A stretch of DNA of 64,000 nt from Halosimplex salinum (GCF_003730195.1 NZ_QWGG01000001.1:558001-622000); one strand, 5' to 3'. Counted from the stretch's first letter, positions 36,284-44,834 are shown. The notes: generated by a model not told the origin, from the letters alone. Numbers and translations are program-made.

Positions 36284-36424
36284 ATGCCAACAGTCGAACT
36301 CGACGAGGAGACGATCGAGCGGCTGGACGCACTGCGCGTGGACGACGAGTCATACGACGATCTCGTGACTGAACTCGTCAACATCTACGAGGCAGAGGGG
36401 CTAACGCTGTTCACGAACGAGTGA
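36284..36424 (+). CDS. Small VapB-like protein
   Basis: A 46 aa protein starting MPTVELDEETIERLDALRVD, with one strand (TVELDE) and helices, resembling the N-terminal half of antitoxins of the VapB/RHH type. SYDDLVTELVNIYEAEGL is the second helix. No toxin gene is adjacent, and the gene stands 83 nt after leuB. I recall such short proteins as a common orphan family in haloarchaea. DNA binding is inferred only. Confidence 0.6.
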   Translation: MPTVELDEETIERLDALRVDDESYDDLVTELVNIYEAEGLTLFTNE

Positions 36425-36468
36425 CGGGCCGACCGTTCGAGCGGGACTGAGGAAGCGGCGGCCGCGAC

Positions 36469-36930
36469 TCACTCGCTGGCGAGGACGCGGATCTCCTCCC
36501 ACTTGCCACGGGATTCGAGCTTCTCCTGGAGGTCACCGGCGTACATCTGGGCCATCTCCTCGGCGGCCGCCAGCTGTTCGCGGTCGACGCCGCCGCCACC
36601 GCCGCCGAGCCCGAGGGCGTCCTTCACACCGTCGATGATGCCGCCGGAGCCGCCGGAGTCTCCGCCACCGGCTCGACCGCCGCCTGCGGCCATCCCGGTC
36701 GCCTGGTCGACCCGCTCGAGTTCGGGGACGATGCTCTCGACCTTGCTCGTGTCGGCGACGAGGCGAGCGGCCTCGGGGTCGTCGGAGTTCTCGATCTCGA
36801 ACTCGACGGCGGTCATGATGAGGCCCCACTGCTGGCGCGAGAAGTTCGAGGCCGCGACCTTCTCGGCGAACTCCTGGTCCACCTGCATCCGCTCGCCGAC
36901 GATCCGGTCGGTCCAGTCGCTGTCGCTCAT
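36469..36930 (-). CDS. Haloarchaeal protein (DUF5799-like)
   Basis: A 153 aa protein starting MSDSDWTDRIVGERMQVDQEF. The first ~80 residues are helical (FSRQQWGLIMTAVEFEIEN, ARLVADTSKVESIVPEL), then comes a long Gly-rich linker and a short C-terminal helix (REQLAAAEEMAQMYAGDLQEKLES). I recall it as DUF5799, a haloarchaea-only family without known function. Soluble, no Cys. Confidence 0.72.
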   Translation of the reverse strand: MSDSDWTDRIVGERMQVDQEFAEKVAASNFSRQQWGLIMTAVEFEIENSDDPEAARLVADTSKVESIVPELERVDQATGMAAGGGRAGGGDSGGSGGIIDGVKDALGLGGGGGGVDREQLAAAEEMAQMYAGDLQEKLESRGKWEEIRVLASE

Positions 36931-37008
36931 ACGTCTCTCTTGGCACCTCTCCGGTATGTATCTCCCGTTCGGGGCGCCGCCGGGCTCGGCGGCGACGAAC
37001 GGCGCCCG

Positions 37009-38460
37009 TCAGTTCCCGTTGCTCTCGCCGCTGGACTCGACGCCCATCGCGTCGAAGAGTTTCTTCCGAACGGCTTCTTCGGTGAGTTGCAGGAGCGTCT
37101 CGCGGTTGTCCTCGTTGGTCTCGATCCCGGTGAAGATGCCCAGCGGGATCTCGACCGCGGCGTCGGTGGAGTGGCCCTTCGCCTCGCCCATCTCGCCGAA
37201 CGCGTCGTCGAGGACCTTCCCGATGTTCATTCGGATGTCCTTCGAGCGGGCGGCGAGGTAGATGGTGTCGTCGGCGATGGCGAAGACGGCCGTCGTTGTG
37301 ATCCCTTCGAGGTTGAGGAGGTGCTGGGCGGCCTGCGCGAGCGCGTCGCGGTCGCGGATGAAGCCCGCGTTGGAGACGAGGTGGCTCCCGCTGACCTCGC
37401 GGTTGCGGATGGCCTCGGCGAGCACGTCGAGCGTCTCGGGCGACATCGACGGCGACTCGACCTGTTCGAGCGTGTCGTGGTCGGCGAAGGGGTAGAGGTA
37501 GGCGGCGGCGGTGAGGTCGGCCGGCGTCGTGTCGCGCTTGAAGTCGAGCGTCTCGGCGCGGATGCCGTACAGGAGCGCCGTGGCGACCTCCTGACTCAGG
37601 TTGAGGTCGAGTTCCTGGATGTACTTCGTGAGGATGGTCGAGGTGGCGGAGACGTTCGAGCGAACGTCCTCGAAGCGGGTGTCGAGCTCGCCGTCTTCCT
37701 GCTCGTAGTGGTCGAGGAGGATGTCGATCTCGCCGGTTTCGGGTTCACCGCCCTTGGCGTAGTCGACGAGCGCGACCGTGTCGTAGTCGCTCATCTCGAC
37801 GTCGTCGCGCGAGACGAGGTCGATTCCGAGCAGGTTGACGAACGCGCGGTTCTCCTGGTGACCGATCTCGCCCTCGTAGATGATGTCCGCCTCTACGTCC
37901 CGGCTGGCGGCGATGTCGCGCAGCGCGGCCGCGCTCGCGATCGAGTCGGGGTCGGGACTGCGGTGGACGAGGATCGCCATCCGCTCGTCCGTGCCGTCGA
38001 TGACCTCCGAGAGGTTGCGCGCCTTGAACTCCAGTTCGCCCGTCTCGAGCGCGCGGAGTGCGGAGTCGGCGATGACTGCGGAGGGGTTGATGACCACGTC
38101 GGCGCCGAGTTCGGTGAGTTCGTCCGCGGAGACGGGGTCGGAGGCGCGCGCGACGATGAACTGCTCGCCGCCGCGGTCGCGGATGTTGCCGACGGCGGCG
38201 GAGTTGGCCTCCACGTCGGAGGACATGATGAGGACGACGTCGCAGTCCGCGACTTGGTCGACGACGCTCTCGTCGCGGATGTCAGCCACGTTGGCGTCGA
38301 GGTCCTGGTCGCGCAGCGCCTCGACGCGACCCTCGTCGCGGTCGATGATCTCGACCTCTTTGCCCTCGCTGACGAGTTCCTCTGCGACGGCGTGGCCCAC
38401 GCTCCCACACCCGAGGATGGCATAGCGAGACATCGACGCCATCGTGATCCCGGTGCTCAT
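37009..38460 (-). CDS. TrkA-N / DHH fusion protein
   Basis: A 483 aa protein. Residues ~10-125 are a TrkA-N Rossmann domain (YAILGCGSVGHAVAEEL), which binds nucleotides. A DHH phosphoesterase domain follows, with VHRSPDPDSIASAAAL as motif I and LVDYAKGG, and LLDHYEQ where the family has DHH. A DHHA1 region ends it (GITTTAVFAI, HSTDAAVEIPLGIF). The combination is known in haloarchaea and methanogens and has been linked to nucleotide or cyclic dinucleotide handling. DHY in place of DHH may alter or abolish activity. Starts at 38442 or 38433 are also possible. Confidence 0.83.
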   Translation of the reverse strand: MSTGITMASMSRYAILGCGSVGHAVAEELVSEGKEVEIIDRDEGRVEALRDQDLDANVADIRDESVVDQVADCDVVLIMSSDVEANSAAVGNIRDRGGEQFIVARASDPVSADELTELGADVVINPSAVIADSALRALETGELEFKARNLSEVIDGTDERMAILVHRSPDPDSIASAAALRDIAASRDVEADIIYEGEIGHQENRAFVNLLGIDLVSRDDVEMSDYDTVALVDYAKGGEPETGEIDILLDHYEQEDGELDTRFEDVRSNVSATSTILTKYIQELDLNLSQEVATALLYGIRAETLDFKRDTTPADLTAAAYLYPFADHDTLEQVESPSMSPETLDVLAEAIRNREVSGSHLVSNAGFIRDRDALAQAAQHLLNLEGITTTAVFAIADDTIYLAARSKDIRMNIGKVLDDAFGEMGEAKGHSTDAAVEIPLGIFTGIETNEDNRETLLQLTEEAVRKKLFDAMGVESSGESNGN

Positions 38461-38565
38461 AGTGTCACGTCACAGGGCGACGAGGCATATAATCCCCACC
38501 TTTCCGCCGCGTTCGGACGACCGAACAGTAACGTATATCAATCAACCTCCGTAAGTCGAATTCGT

Positions 38566-38639
38566 GGGCCGGTAGCTCAGTCCGGCAGAGCGTCTGACTC
38601 TTAATCAGACGGTCGAGGGTTCAAATCCCTTCCGGCCCG
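38566..38639 (+). tRNA. tRNA-Lys(CTT)
   Basis: The 7-bp acceptor stem GGGCCGG / CCGGCCC closes a 74-nt cloverleaf with anticodon loop CTCTTAA, so the anticodon is CTT (Lys). The T arm reads GAGGGTTCAAATCCCTT. A TATA-like sequence (ACGTATATCA) lies ~25 nt upstream. No CCA is encoded. Confidence 0.95.
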
Positions 38640-38864
38640 TGCAACGAACCGATGAGCAGCGCGAATCGGTGAGTGAACCGGCCGGAGGGATTTGAATCAG
38701 GGAGGAGCTCGCTCCGACCGTGGTTCAAATCCCTTCCGGCCCGCTCTCTCTGGCGCTCACAACCCGCGAGCGCCTGCTGTGCGTCACGGAAGGGATTCGA
38801 ACGAGAACAGGCGCGCGCAGCGGAGCGAGCACGTCTGGGCGTTGTTCAAATCCCGTCCGGCCCG
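38640..38864. repeat. Echoes of the tRNA-Lys 3' end, alternating inverted and direct
   Basis: Four partial copies of the tRNA-Lys T-arm/acceptor end follow the gene. An inverted copy lies at 38677-38700 (GGAGGGATTTGAA), a direct copy at 38720-38743 (TTCAAATCCCTTCCGGCCCG), an inverted copy at 38785-38808 and a direct copy at 38841-38864. GC-rich palindromes such as GGAGGAGCTCGCTCC lie between. No gene is seen in 38640-38971. Confidence 0.85.
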
Positions 38865-38971
38865 TTTTGTCGTGAACTACCCGCGAGCACCGCGTAGCGT
38901 GTGCTCGCGACTGTCGAACCCGGGTTTCGAAGCCGAATCGGAGAAACAGTGTCGACGATGGCGGTCCGGGC

Positions 38972-39145
38972 CTATCGCCACTCGTCGAGCGAGCAGGCCT
39001 CGTCGTCCGCGATGGAGAGCCAGGCGTCATCGCGGGCGATGTCGGCGACGACGAACCGGACGACCTCGTCGGTCTCGTCGACCGTCGCGACGACATCGCG
39101 TTCGTCCACCGATTCGTCGTCGAACGACCGCACATCGGTGCTCAT
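38972..39145 (-). CDS. Small haloarchaeal protein (DUF7556-like)
   Basis: A 57 aa acidic protein starting MSTDVRSFDDESVDERD. It contains VVRFVVADIARDDAWLS and ends CSLDEWR. The pattern (strand, AWLS, terminal xWR) is one I know from short haloarchaeal proteins currently held as a DUF. No function is known. It is too short for most ORF callers, but the reading frame has clear coding composition on the minus strand. Confidence 0.65.
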   Translation of the reverse strand: MSTDVRSFDDESVDERDVVATVDETDEVVRFVVADIARDDAWLSIADDEACSLDEWR

Positions 39146-39352
39146 ACTCGAACGTCCTCAGGGGAAGGTTATGAATGTTTTTATTTGGGTCTTATACTGA
39201 CTAGTGTATCAACTACGATCCGGGATACTGCTGTGTATGTTTGGTTATCGAAGCCAAATGTGTACTGCAATGATCTATAATGATCGCCAGATACGGCGGT
39301 GATCGGGAAGGGGTGGCGGAAAAATTGAAAACGGGTAATCGGCGTGTCGGTG

Positions 39353-40195
39353 CTACTGTTCGATGCCGTAGACGTCGCTGGACCAGTCGCGGGCCGGGGT
39401 GTCGTACACGGGGTAGTCGCGGTCGCGGTCGTCCAGTGCGGCGAGGTCTTCGTCGGACAGCGACCAGTCGAACAGGTCGGCGTTGGAGCGGACGTGGTCT
39501 GGCGAGGAGGACTTCGGGAGCACGACGACGTCGCGTTCGATCGCCCACTTGAGGACGATCTGAGCGGGGTGTTTGTCGTACTCCGTCGCGAGCTCCTGGA
39601 CGACGTCGTCCTCGAACACTTCGGTGCGGGCCAGCGGCGCGGCGGCCTCGATCACGGTGTCGGTCTCGCGGCAGTACTCCACGAGGTCGGGCCGCTGGAA
39701 CCACGGGTGGAACTCGATCTGGTTGACGGCGATGGGCACGTCGGAGACGTGCTGGGCGCAACTCAGCTGGTAGGCGCTGAAGTTCGAGACGCCGACGTTC
39801 TTCACGAGCCCCTCGTCGTGGAGCGTCGCCATCGCGTTCAGCGATTCCCGCAGCGAGATCGCGGGGTTGGGCCAGTGGATCAGATACAGGTCGAGGTAGT
39901 CCGTCCCCAGGCGGTCGAGAGAGTCGCGACACGACTCGATCAGCGAGTCGTAGTTGAGGTTCTTGGCGAGGACCTTCGACGTGAGGAACACGTCGTCGCG
40001 GTCGTAGTCGGCGAGCGCTTCGCCGATCTCGGACTCGTTCTTGTACCCTTCTGCGGTGTCGACGTGCGTGTAGCCGGCATCGAGAGCGGCCCGGACGCCG
40101 TCTTTGACCGTCTCGCCCTCGATGTTCCAGGTGCCGTACCCCAGCTGTGGGAGTTCGTCGCCACTCGGCAGCGTCTGCGTCGGTACGTCCGTCAT
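39353..40195 (-). CDS. Aldo/keto reductase
   Basis: A 280 aa NADPH-dependent carbonyl reductase. LPQLGYGTWNIEG, DAGYTHVDTAEGYKNESEIG with the catalytic Asp and Tyr, FLTSKVLAKN with the catalytic Lys, LIHWPNP with the catalytic His, VGVSNFSAYQL and VLPKSSSPDHVRSN are all in place. The start is ATG at 40195 because the family N-terminus begins there. It is most like the 2,5-diketogluconate/methylglyoxal reductase group. Substrate unknown. Confidence 0.92.
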   Translation of the reverse strand: MTDVPTQTLPSGDELPQLGYGTWNIEGETVKDGVRAALDAGYTHVDTAEGYKNESEIGEALADYDRDDVFLTSKVLAKNLNYDSLIESCRDSLDRLGTDYLDLYLIHWPNPAISLRESLNAMATLHDEGLVKNVGVSNFSAYQLSCAQHVSDVPIAVNQIEFHPWFQRPDLVEYCRETDTVIEAAAPLARTEVFEDDVVQELATEYDKHPAQIVLKWAIERDVVVLPKSSSPDHVRSNADLFDWSLSDEDLAALDDRDRDYPVYDTPARDWSSDVYGIEQ

Positions 40196-40475
40196 AGAAC
40201 TGTCACCGCCTCCCCGTTCGTCGGGAACCCGGTTGAAATTACTGGTCTCCGGCGGTTTCGCCGGTTTCTCCTGTCGGTGGAGCGCCAGCCGACCAGTGTC
40301 GCGAGCGCGCCCCACCCGAGCGCGAAGAGGCGAACCGGTCGATACCCCATCCGTCCACCGGCAACATCGCGAGCGGTGCGAGCGTGAGCGCGACCGCCGT
40401 CCCGGCGACCATCTTCAGTTCCTCCGTCGTATACCCGTAGTACTCCTAACTCATCGTCTCCATGTACATCCCTCC
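40196..40475 (-). pseudogene. Decayed small membrane protein gene
   Basis: On the minus strand an ATG at ~40466 is followed after six codons by a TAG. Beyond it the frame reads EYYGYTTEELKMVAG and a hydrophobic stretch ALTLAPLAMLPV. A second hydrophobic stretch RLFALGWGALATLVGW continues only in another frame. This looks like a two-span membrane protein gene broken by a stop codon and a frameshift. The remaining gap up to the lipoprotein start at 40570 holds a promoter region and nothing else I can see. Confidence 0.4.
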
Positions 40476-40569
40476 CGGTCGAACGCGCTGGGGAAGGACC
40501 GTCGCAGTCGTCTCCGGGATATGACTGTATCACAGCAATTATAGGTCATGATCGGTCTCTCTGTGTGGT

Positions 40570-42012
40570 ATGGACGAACGGTTCTCTCGTCGCGAAGCGC
40601 TACTCGGCCTCTCGGCGGTCTCGGCCGGCATCGCCGGGTGCTCGTCGCTCGAGGATTCCGACGACGACTCGATCCAGGACAGCGACGGTGACGGAGTCAT
40701 CGACAGCGAGGACTACGCTCCGAACGACGCCTCGGTACAGGAGAAGTCCGACCTCACCGACGGGACGGCGCGGCCGAAGGTGACGGCGACACGGGAATCC
40801 GACGGTAAGAGCGGTTCGGACGGGAGCACGGCGGCCGAGACCGCCGATGCGGCGTCACCGACGCCGACACCCACCTCGTCTCCGACGGCTACGCCGACCC
40901 CGAGTCCGACCCCAACTCCCACGGCGTCACCGACGCCGACCCCTTCACCCACACCGACGCAGACGCCCCCGGACTCGGAACCGACCTATTCGTTCGCGGT
41001 GACCGACGACTACTGGGACGGCGTCACGTCGATCACGGAGTACGGCGTCGACGGGGTCTCCGTGGAAGTGTACGAGTCGGACCTCGACGTGGAGTACTCC
41101 GAGGCCGCGGTGCGGGTCGCCGTCTCGGAGTTCCCCCGGAACGGGACCGTGGCCCAGAACACCAGTTCCGCCTTCACACTCGACGACGACGGGACGAACG
41201 TGTCCGTCTCGCTCGACCGCTCTGCGCTCCCGACGGAGACGCGACTCGAGATATCGGCGTTCGTGATCCCGGACAGACCCGACGAGGAGATCGACGACGA
41301 CGAGTGGGCGTATCTCATGTCGACCGACCCGTTCGAGTTGCGCGATCCCGACCGGGGCATGCTCCGGGCGCCTCATCCCGACAGACTCGACGCCGACTCC
41401 GGCGACGCCTTCGAACGCAACCTGATCGAGGGCGCGTACGATCTGGAAGTCTCGGGCCGGACGAACGGGACCGAGTGGACCTCCAGCCTGATCATCTGGA
41501 AGGCGGCGTACGTCGAAGCCATCGACCGCTCGCGAGGGCGCTCCCGGCCGGAGTACGTCGACTACGAACTGACCGAGGGGATCGGGGGCGAGCTGGCGAG
41601 CATCCTCGACTCCGACGCGGAGGACATCGGCTTCACCGAGTCGCGGGAGAAAGTCGACTTCGTGATCGACTTCGTCCAGCGACTCCCCTACGTCACCGAC
41701 GACGTGAGCAAGGGCTTCGACGACTACACGAAGTTCGTCGTCGAGACGATCACGGAAGCGGAGGGCGACTGCGAGGACACCTCGATCATGCTCGCGTCCA
41801 TCCTCCAGGCCGACCCGTTCGGCTACGACATGATACTCATCCAGCCACCGGGGCACATGGCCTGTGGCATCTATCAGGAAGACCCCGAGGGCTGGTACTG
41901 GGAACTCGACGGCCGGAAGTACTCCTTCGTCGAGACGACCGGCGAAGGCTGGGGTATCGGCGACTGCCCCGAGGAGTACCAGGGCGCCGAAGCGAAGCTC
42001 CACCAGGTGTAG
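40570..42012 (+). CDS. Tat-type lipoprotein with TSP3-like Ca site, TP-rich linker and transglutaminase-like domain
   Basis: A 480 aa surface lipoprotein. The N-terminus has a twin Arg and lipobox (SRREALLGLSAVSAGIAGC, lipid Cys24). Residues 34-52 read DSDGDGVIDSEDYAPND, a thrombospondin type-3 calcium loop. Residues ~95-138 are a Thr/Pro-rich linker (PTPTPTSSPTATPTP), probably a glycosylated wall spacer. The C-terminal domain has EGDCEDTSIMLAS with Cys near residue 401, PPGHMACGIY with His near 429, and a following acidic residue, the transglutaminase/cysteine-protease triad order. It may process or cross-link surface proteins. Activity is inferred. Confidence 0.75.
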   Translation: MDERFSRREALLGLSAVSAGIAGCSSLEDSDDDSIQDSDGDGVIDSEDYAPNDASVQEKSDLTDGTARPKVTATRESDGKSGSDGSTAAETADAASPTPTPTSSPTATPTPSPTPTPTASPTPTPSPTPTQTPPDSEPTYSFAVTDDYWDGVTSITEYGVDGVSVEVYESDLDVEYSEAAVRVAVSEFPRNGTVAQNTSSAFTLDDDGTNVSVSLDRSALPTETRLEISAFVIPDRPDEEIDDDEWAYLMSTDPFELRDPDRGMLRAPHPDRLDADSGDAFERNLIEGAYDLEVSGRTNGTEWTSSLIIWKAAYVEAIDRSRGRSRPEYVDYELTEGIGGELASILDSDAEDIGFTESREKVDFVIDFVQRLPYVTDDVSKGFDDYTKFVVETITEAEGDCEDTSIMLASILQADPFGYDMILIQPPGHMACGIYQEDPEGWYWELDGRKYSFVETTGEGWGIGDCPEEYQGAEAKLHQV

Positions 42013-42066
42013 GTCCTCGTTCGGAGTCGGTAGTTTCAGGGTGGACGCGCTATCCGAGTCCTGTAG

Positions 42067-42498
42067 ATGAGAACGGTTCGGATTCCGCTGCTCCCGCGCG
42101 CAGTTCGCTGGGCAGCTGTCGCACTGGTTGCGGGCTTCATCTTCTACACGTCTATCGTCACCACACCGCCGCCAGAGGCGGTCGTCCCGAAGCTCGGCCC
42201 GCCGGACCTGATACCGCTGGACAAGTGGCGCCACTTCCTCGCCTACGGGGCGCTTGCCGGGAGTCTGTGGTACGCGACGCTCGACTGGGACCGGTCGGTG
42301 CGGCTCGTCGCTCTGTTCGTTCTCGGGGTCACCATCGTCTACGGCATCGGCATCGAGTTCTGGCAGTCGCTGATCCCGAGGCGCTACTTCTCCGTCGGTG
42401 ACGCGTACGCGAACGCGCTCGGGACTCTGTTCGTGGTGCCGCTGTTCGTGCTTCGCGAGCGAGTGGACGGGTTCGGTCTCTTCGGCGACGAGGCGTAA
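42067..42498 (+). CDS. VanZ-like membrane protein
   Basis: A 143 aa protein with about four membrane spans. The VanZ-like signature is LDKWRHFLAYGALAGSLWYA and IEFWQSLIPRRYFSVGDAYANALGT, where Lys, His, Gln and Asp are conserved. VanZ family proteins occur in bacteria and archaea and their role is mostly unknown. The ATG at 42067 lies 54 nt after the lipoprotein stop, so the two may be co-transcribed. Confidence 0.82.
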   Translation: MRTVRIPLLPRAVRWAAVALVAGFIFYTSIVTTPPPEAVVPKLGPPDLIPLDKWRHFLAYGALAGSLWYATLDWDRSVRLVALFVLGVTIVYGIGIEFWQSLIPRRYFSVGDAYANALGTLFVVPLFVLRERVDGFGLFGDEA

Positions 42499-42712
42499 AC
42501 GCCCCCCGGAACGTCCGCCCGGAACGCCCGGACTATCGTCTGCGGCCGGGCTGCCGTCTGCGGACCGAGCTGGACGGACTATGGAGTACTGCTTGTGGGA
42601 GAAAGGTCAACACACATCGTCTTCGGTGCCGTTGATACTACCGTCGCTCTCCGACTGTACGTCCATCGAACAACGCGCCCGGGCGAGCGTGACTGAACGA
42701 TACAAAAACGAC

Positions 42713-44503
42713 ATGTCCACCGTCACGATCCGTCAGCCGGTCGTTGCCACGGACCTCCCGACCGTCGAGACGCCGATCGACGTGGGCGACGGCCCGGCCC
42801 CTCGAACCGTTCAGACGTTTCCACAGTCCGTCGCGAGCGGTGGACCCACCCCGAACGGGATCATCCTCTGGACGCGTATCGATCCCGACCGGTACGATCC
42901 GTCGAAATCGTTGTATCTCGAGGTCTCGAGCGACCGGTCGTTCGACGAGGACGCCACGGGGTTCGAGTTCTCGGGACCCGGCGTGAAACCCCCGGACAAC
43001 TACACAATTCGCGTCGACCTCCAGGGGCTCTTGGATCCCGACTCGGTCTACTACTATCGGTTCACGTATCGCGGTGTGCGAAGCAACACCGGGCGATGTC
43101 GGACGCTCCCGGCCGTGAACTCCTCCCCGGAATCGCTCCGGTTCGGGGTGTTGAACTGTCAAAACTATCACAACGGCTACTTCGGCGCGATGACCCGTCT
43201 CGCGGAGACGGACGTCGACTTCGTCCTGCACCTCGGGGACTACATCTACGAAGAAGTCACCGACGGAGAACCGACGGATGGCGAGGGCCGGTACGCGGAC
43301 CGGCGCATCGACCTCCCGGACGGCGGAACGCGGCCGATGAGTCTCGACGACTTCCGGGAGATTTACGAGACGTACAAGGTGGATCCGCATCTTCGACGGC
43401 TCCACGAACGTCACACCGCCCTCCAGACGTGGGACGACCACGCCATCGCCAACGACCGCTACTGGGACTACGAGACCGATGCACCGGTGTTTCCCGATCA
43501 CCCGTGCGGAGACGTCCCGGAGTTCACGCGGTATCTCACCCGGGCGGGGATTCAGGCGTGGTGGGAGTTCATCCCCGCGCGCATCGGGTACGACCCGACT
43601 GCGGACCACATCCACGACTCGTTCGAACTGTATCGGAGCCTCCGGTTCGGCGACCTCGTGACGCTCCTGTTGACGGACGAACGGCTCTACAGGAGTCGAC
43701 CGCGGTCCTGGCCCGCAATACTGTTCAATCTCTGGACCAGACCCGACTCGCCCCGGACCATGCTGGGAACGACTCAACGTCGGTGGCTCTGCAGTGAACT
43801 CCGCGAGAGCGAGACGGTGTGGACCGTCTGGGCGAACGCGGTCCTGTTCAAGCCACTGTATCTCCTCGCCAAGGGGTTGATATTCTGGAAGGACGCCTGG
43901 AGCGGGTTCGAGTCCGAACGGCGGGCGATCATCGAGGTCCTCACCGAGGTTCGACGACGGGGCGGCACGAACGTCGTCGTCCTCACCGGTGATATGCACA
44001 TGACCCTCGCGACCCGCCTCCGAAACGAGCGGAACGGCGAGACGCCAGTCGGTGTCGAGTTCATGACGCCGAGCGTGACGAGCGTGAACCCCCTCGAAAA
44101 AGCCGAGGCGTTCGCCGAGAGAGTTGCTGCGCGTCTCTCGCCGAGCGCAACGAACAGGAGTGCGATTCGCAACGCGATACAGAGCCTCAGTGACTGGATC
44201 GAACGGTCGGGCCGCTGGATGCTCTCACAGATCCTCGGACGTGGCTCGGCATCGGGGGCGGCAGAACGGCTCGCGGACGCCGGACTGGCGCCTCACTTCA
44301 CGCTCGCCGACGGTGCCGAGTGGGGATACTCCGTCGTCGAGTTCTCGCGCGAAGCTTGTACGTGGGACGTGTACTGGGTGGACAAGACGGTCGATTCGCC
44401 GACGGCCGAGTGCAAACCCGCGTATCGGATCTACCTTCCTGCAGACGAGTACACGATTCGAGAACGGCATGGAGAGATCTCTGAACCCGGGAGTGCTCGG
44501 TAG
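42713..44503 (+). CDS. PhoD-like metallophosphatase
   Basis: A 596 aa phosphatase of the PhoD family. An N-terminal FN3-like domain starts with TFPQSVASGGPTPNGIILWTR, the usual PhoD entry. Metal motifs follow: FGVLNCQNY in place of the more common DxQ, LHLGDYIYEE, LQTWDDHAIANDRYWD, and VVLTGDMHM near residue 425. A Trp/Leu-rich stretch near 380-410 (FKPLYLLAKGLIFW) may be membrane associated. Most PhoD enzymes are Tat-exported; none of the possible starts gives a Tat signal. ATG at 42713 is chosen from the family start. Third-position GC is somewhat lower than in neighbours. Confidence 0.85.
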   Translation: MSTVTIRQPVVATDLPTVETPIDVGDGPAPRTVQTFPQSVASGGPTPNGIILWTRIDPDRYDPSKSLYLEVSSDRSFDEDATGFEFSGPGVKPPDNYTIRVDLQGLLDPDSVYYYRFTYRGVRSNTGRCRTLPAVNSSPESLRFGVLNCQNYHNGYFGAMTRLAETDVDFVLHLGDYIYEEVTDGEPTDGEGRYADRRIDLPDGGTRPMSLDDFREIYETYKVDPHLRRLHERHTALQTWDDHAIANDRYWDYETDAPVFPDHPCGDVPEFTRYLTRAGIQAWWEFIPARIGYDPTADHIHDSFELYRSLRFGDLVTLLLTDERLYRSRPRSWPAILFNLWTRPDSPRTMLGTTQRRWLCSELRESETVWTVWANAVLFKPLYLLAKGLIFWKDAWSGFESERRAIIEVLTEVRRRGGTNVVVLTGDMHMTLATRLRNERNGETPVGVEFMTPSVTSVNPLEKAEAFAERVAARLSPSATNRSAIRNAIQSLSDWIERSGRWMLSQILGRGSASGAAERLADAGLAPHFTLADGAEWGYSVVEFSREACTWDVYWVDKTVDSPTAECKPAYRIYLPADEYTIRERHGEISEPGSAR

Positions 44504-44627
44504 AGAGACGTCCGTCATCACTCCTTCCCACGAGTCTACTTCTATTTATACATGTTAGAACGGTTCCAACTATCCCGGACCGCTGCCAACGTGCGACGCT
44601 CGTGAGTCAGCGCAGCGAGAACGTGGA

Positions 44628-44760
44628 TGGGTTCGGGCGGAGTGTGAACCAGAGGAAGACGTGCTCGCTACGCTGCGCGCGCCTTCCAGGGTTCAACTCC
44701 GCCGGAGCCACACAGACGGCGCTGGCTCCTCACTTCGTTCGTCGCAGTCGCCGTCAGAAG
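44628..44760. repeat. Echoes of the tRNA-Val 3' end, inverted then direct
   Basis: Read in the direction of tRNA-Val (minus strand), the gene end is followed by an inverted copy at 44689-44707 (GGTTCAACTCCGCC on the plus strand) and then a direct copy at 44628-44651 (TGGGTTCGGGCGGAG on the plus strand, with one extra base after it). Palindromic GC-rich sequence with CACTTCGTTCGTCGC lies between. No gene is seen from 44504 to 44760. Confidence 0.83.
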
Positions 44761-44834
44761 TGGGTTCGGGCGGAGTTGAACCACCGATCTCGGCCTTGTA
44801 AAGGCCGCGTCATAACCAACTAGACCACGAACCC
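44761..44834 (-). tRNA. tRNA-Val(TAC)
   Basis: On the minus strand the acceptor stem GGGTTCG / CGAACCC closes a 74-nt cloverleaf. The anticodon arm CGGCC-TTTACAA-GGCCG gives anticodon TAC (Val). The T arm reads GGTGGTTCAACTCCGCC. No CCA is encoded. Confidence 0.95.

Noticed and set aside
38640-38864. Extra tRNA genes or att sites of an integrated element
   Set aside because: The copies lack D and anticodon arms, half of them are inverted, and there is no integrase or element between them.
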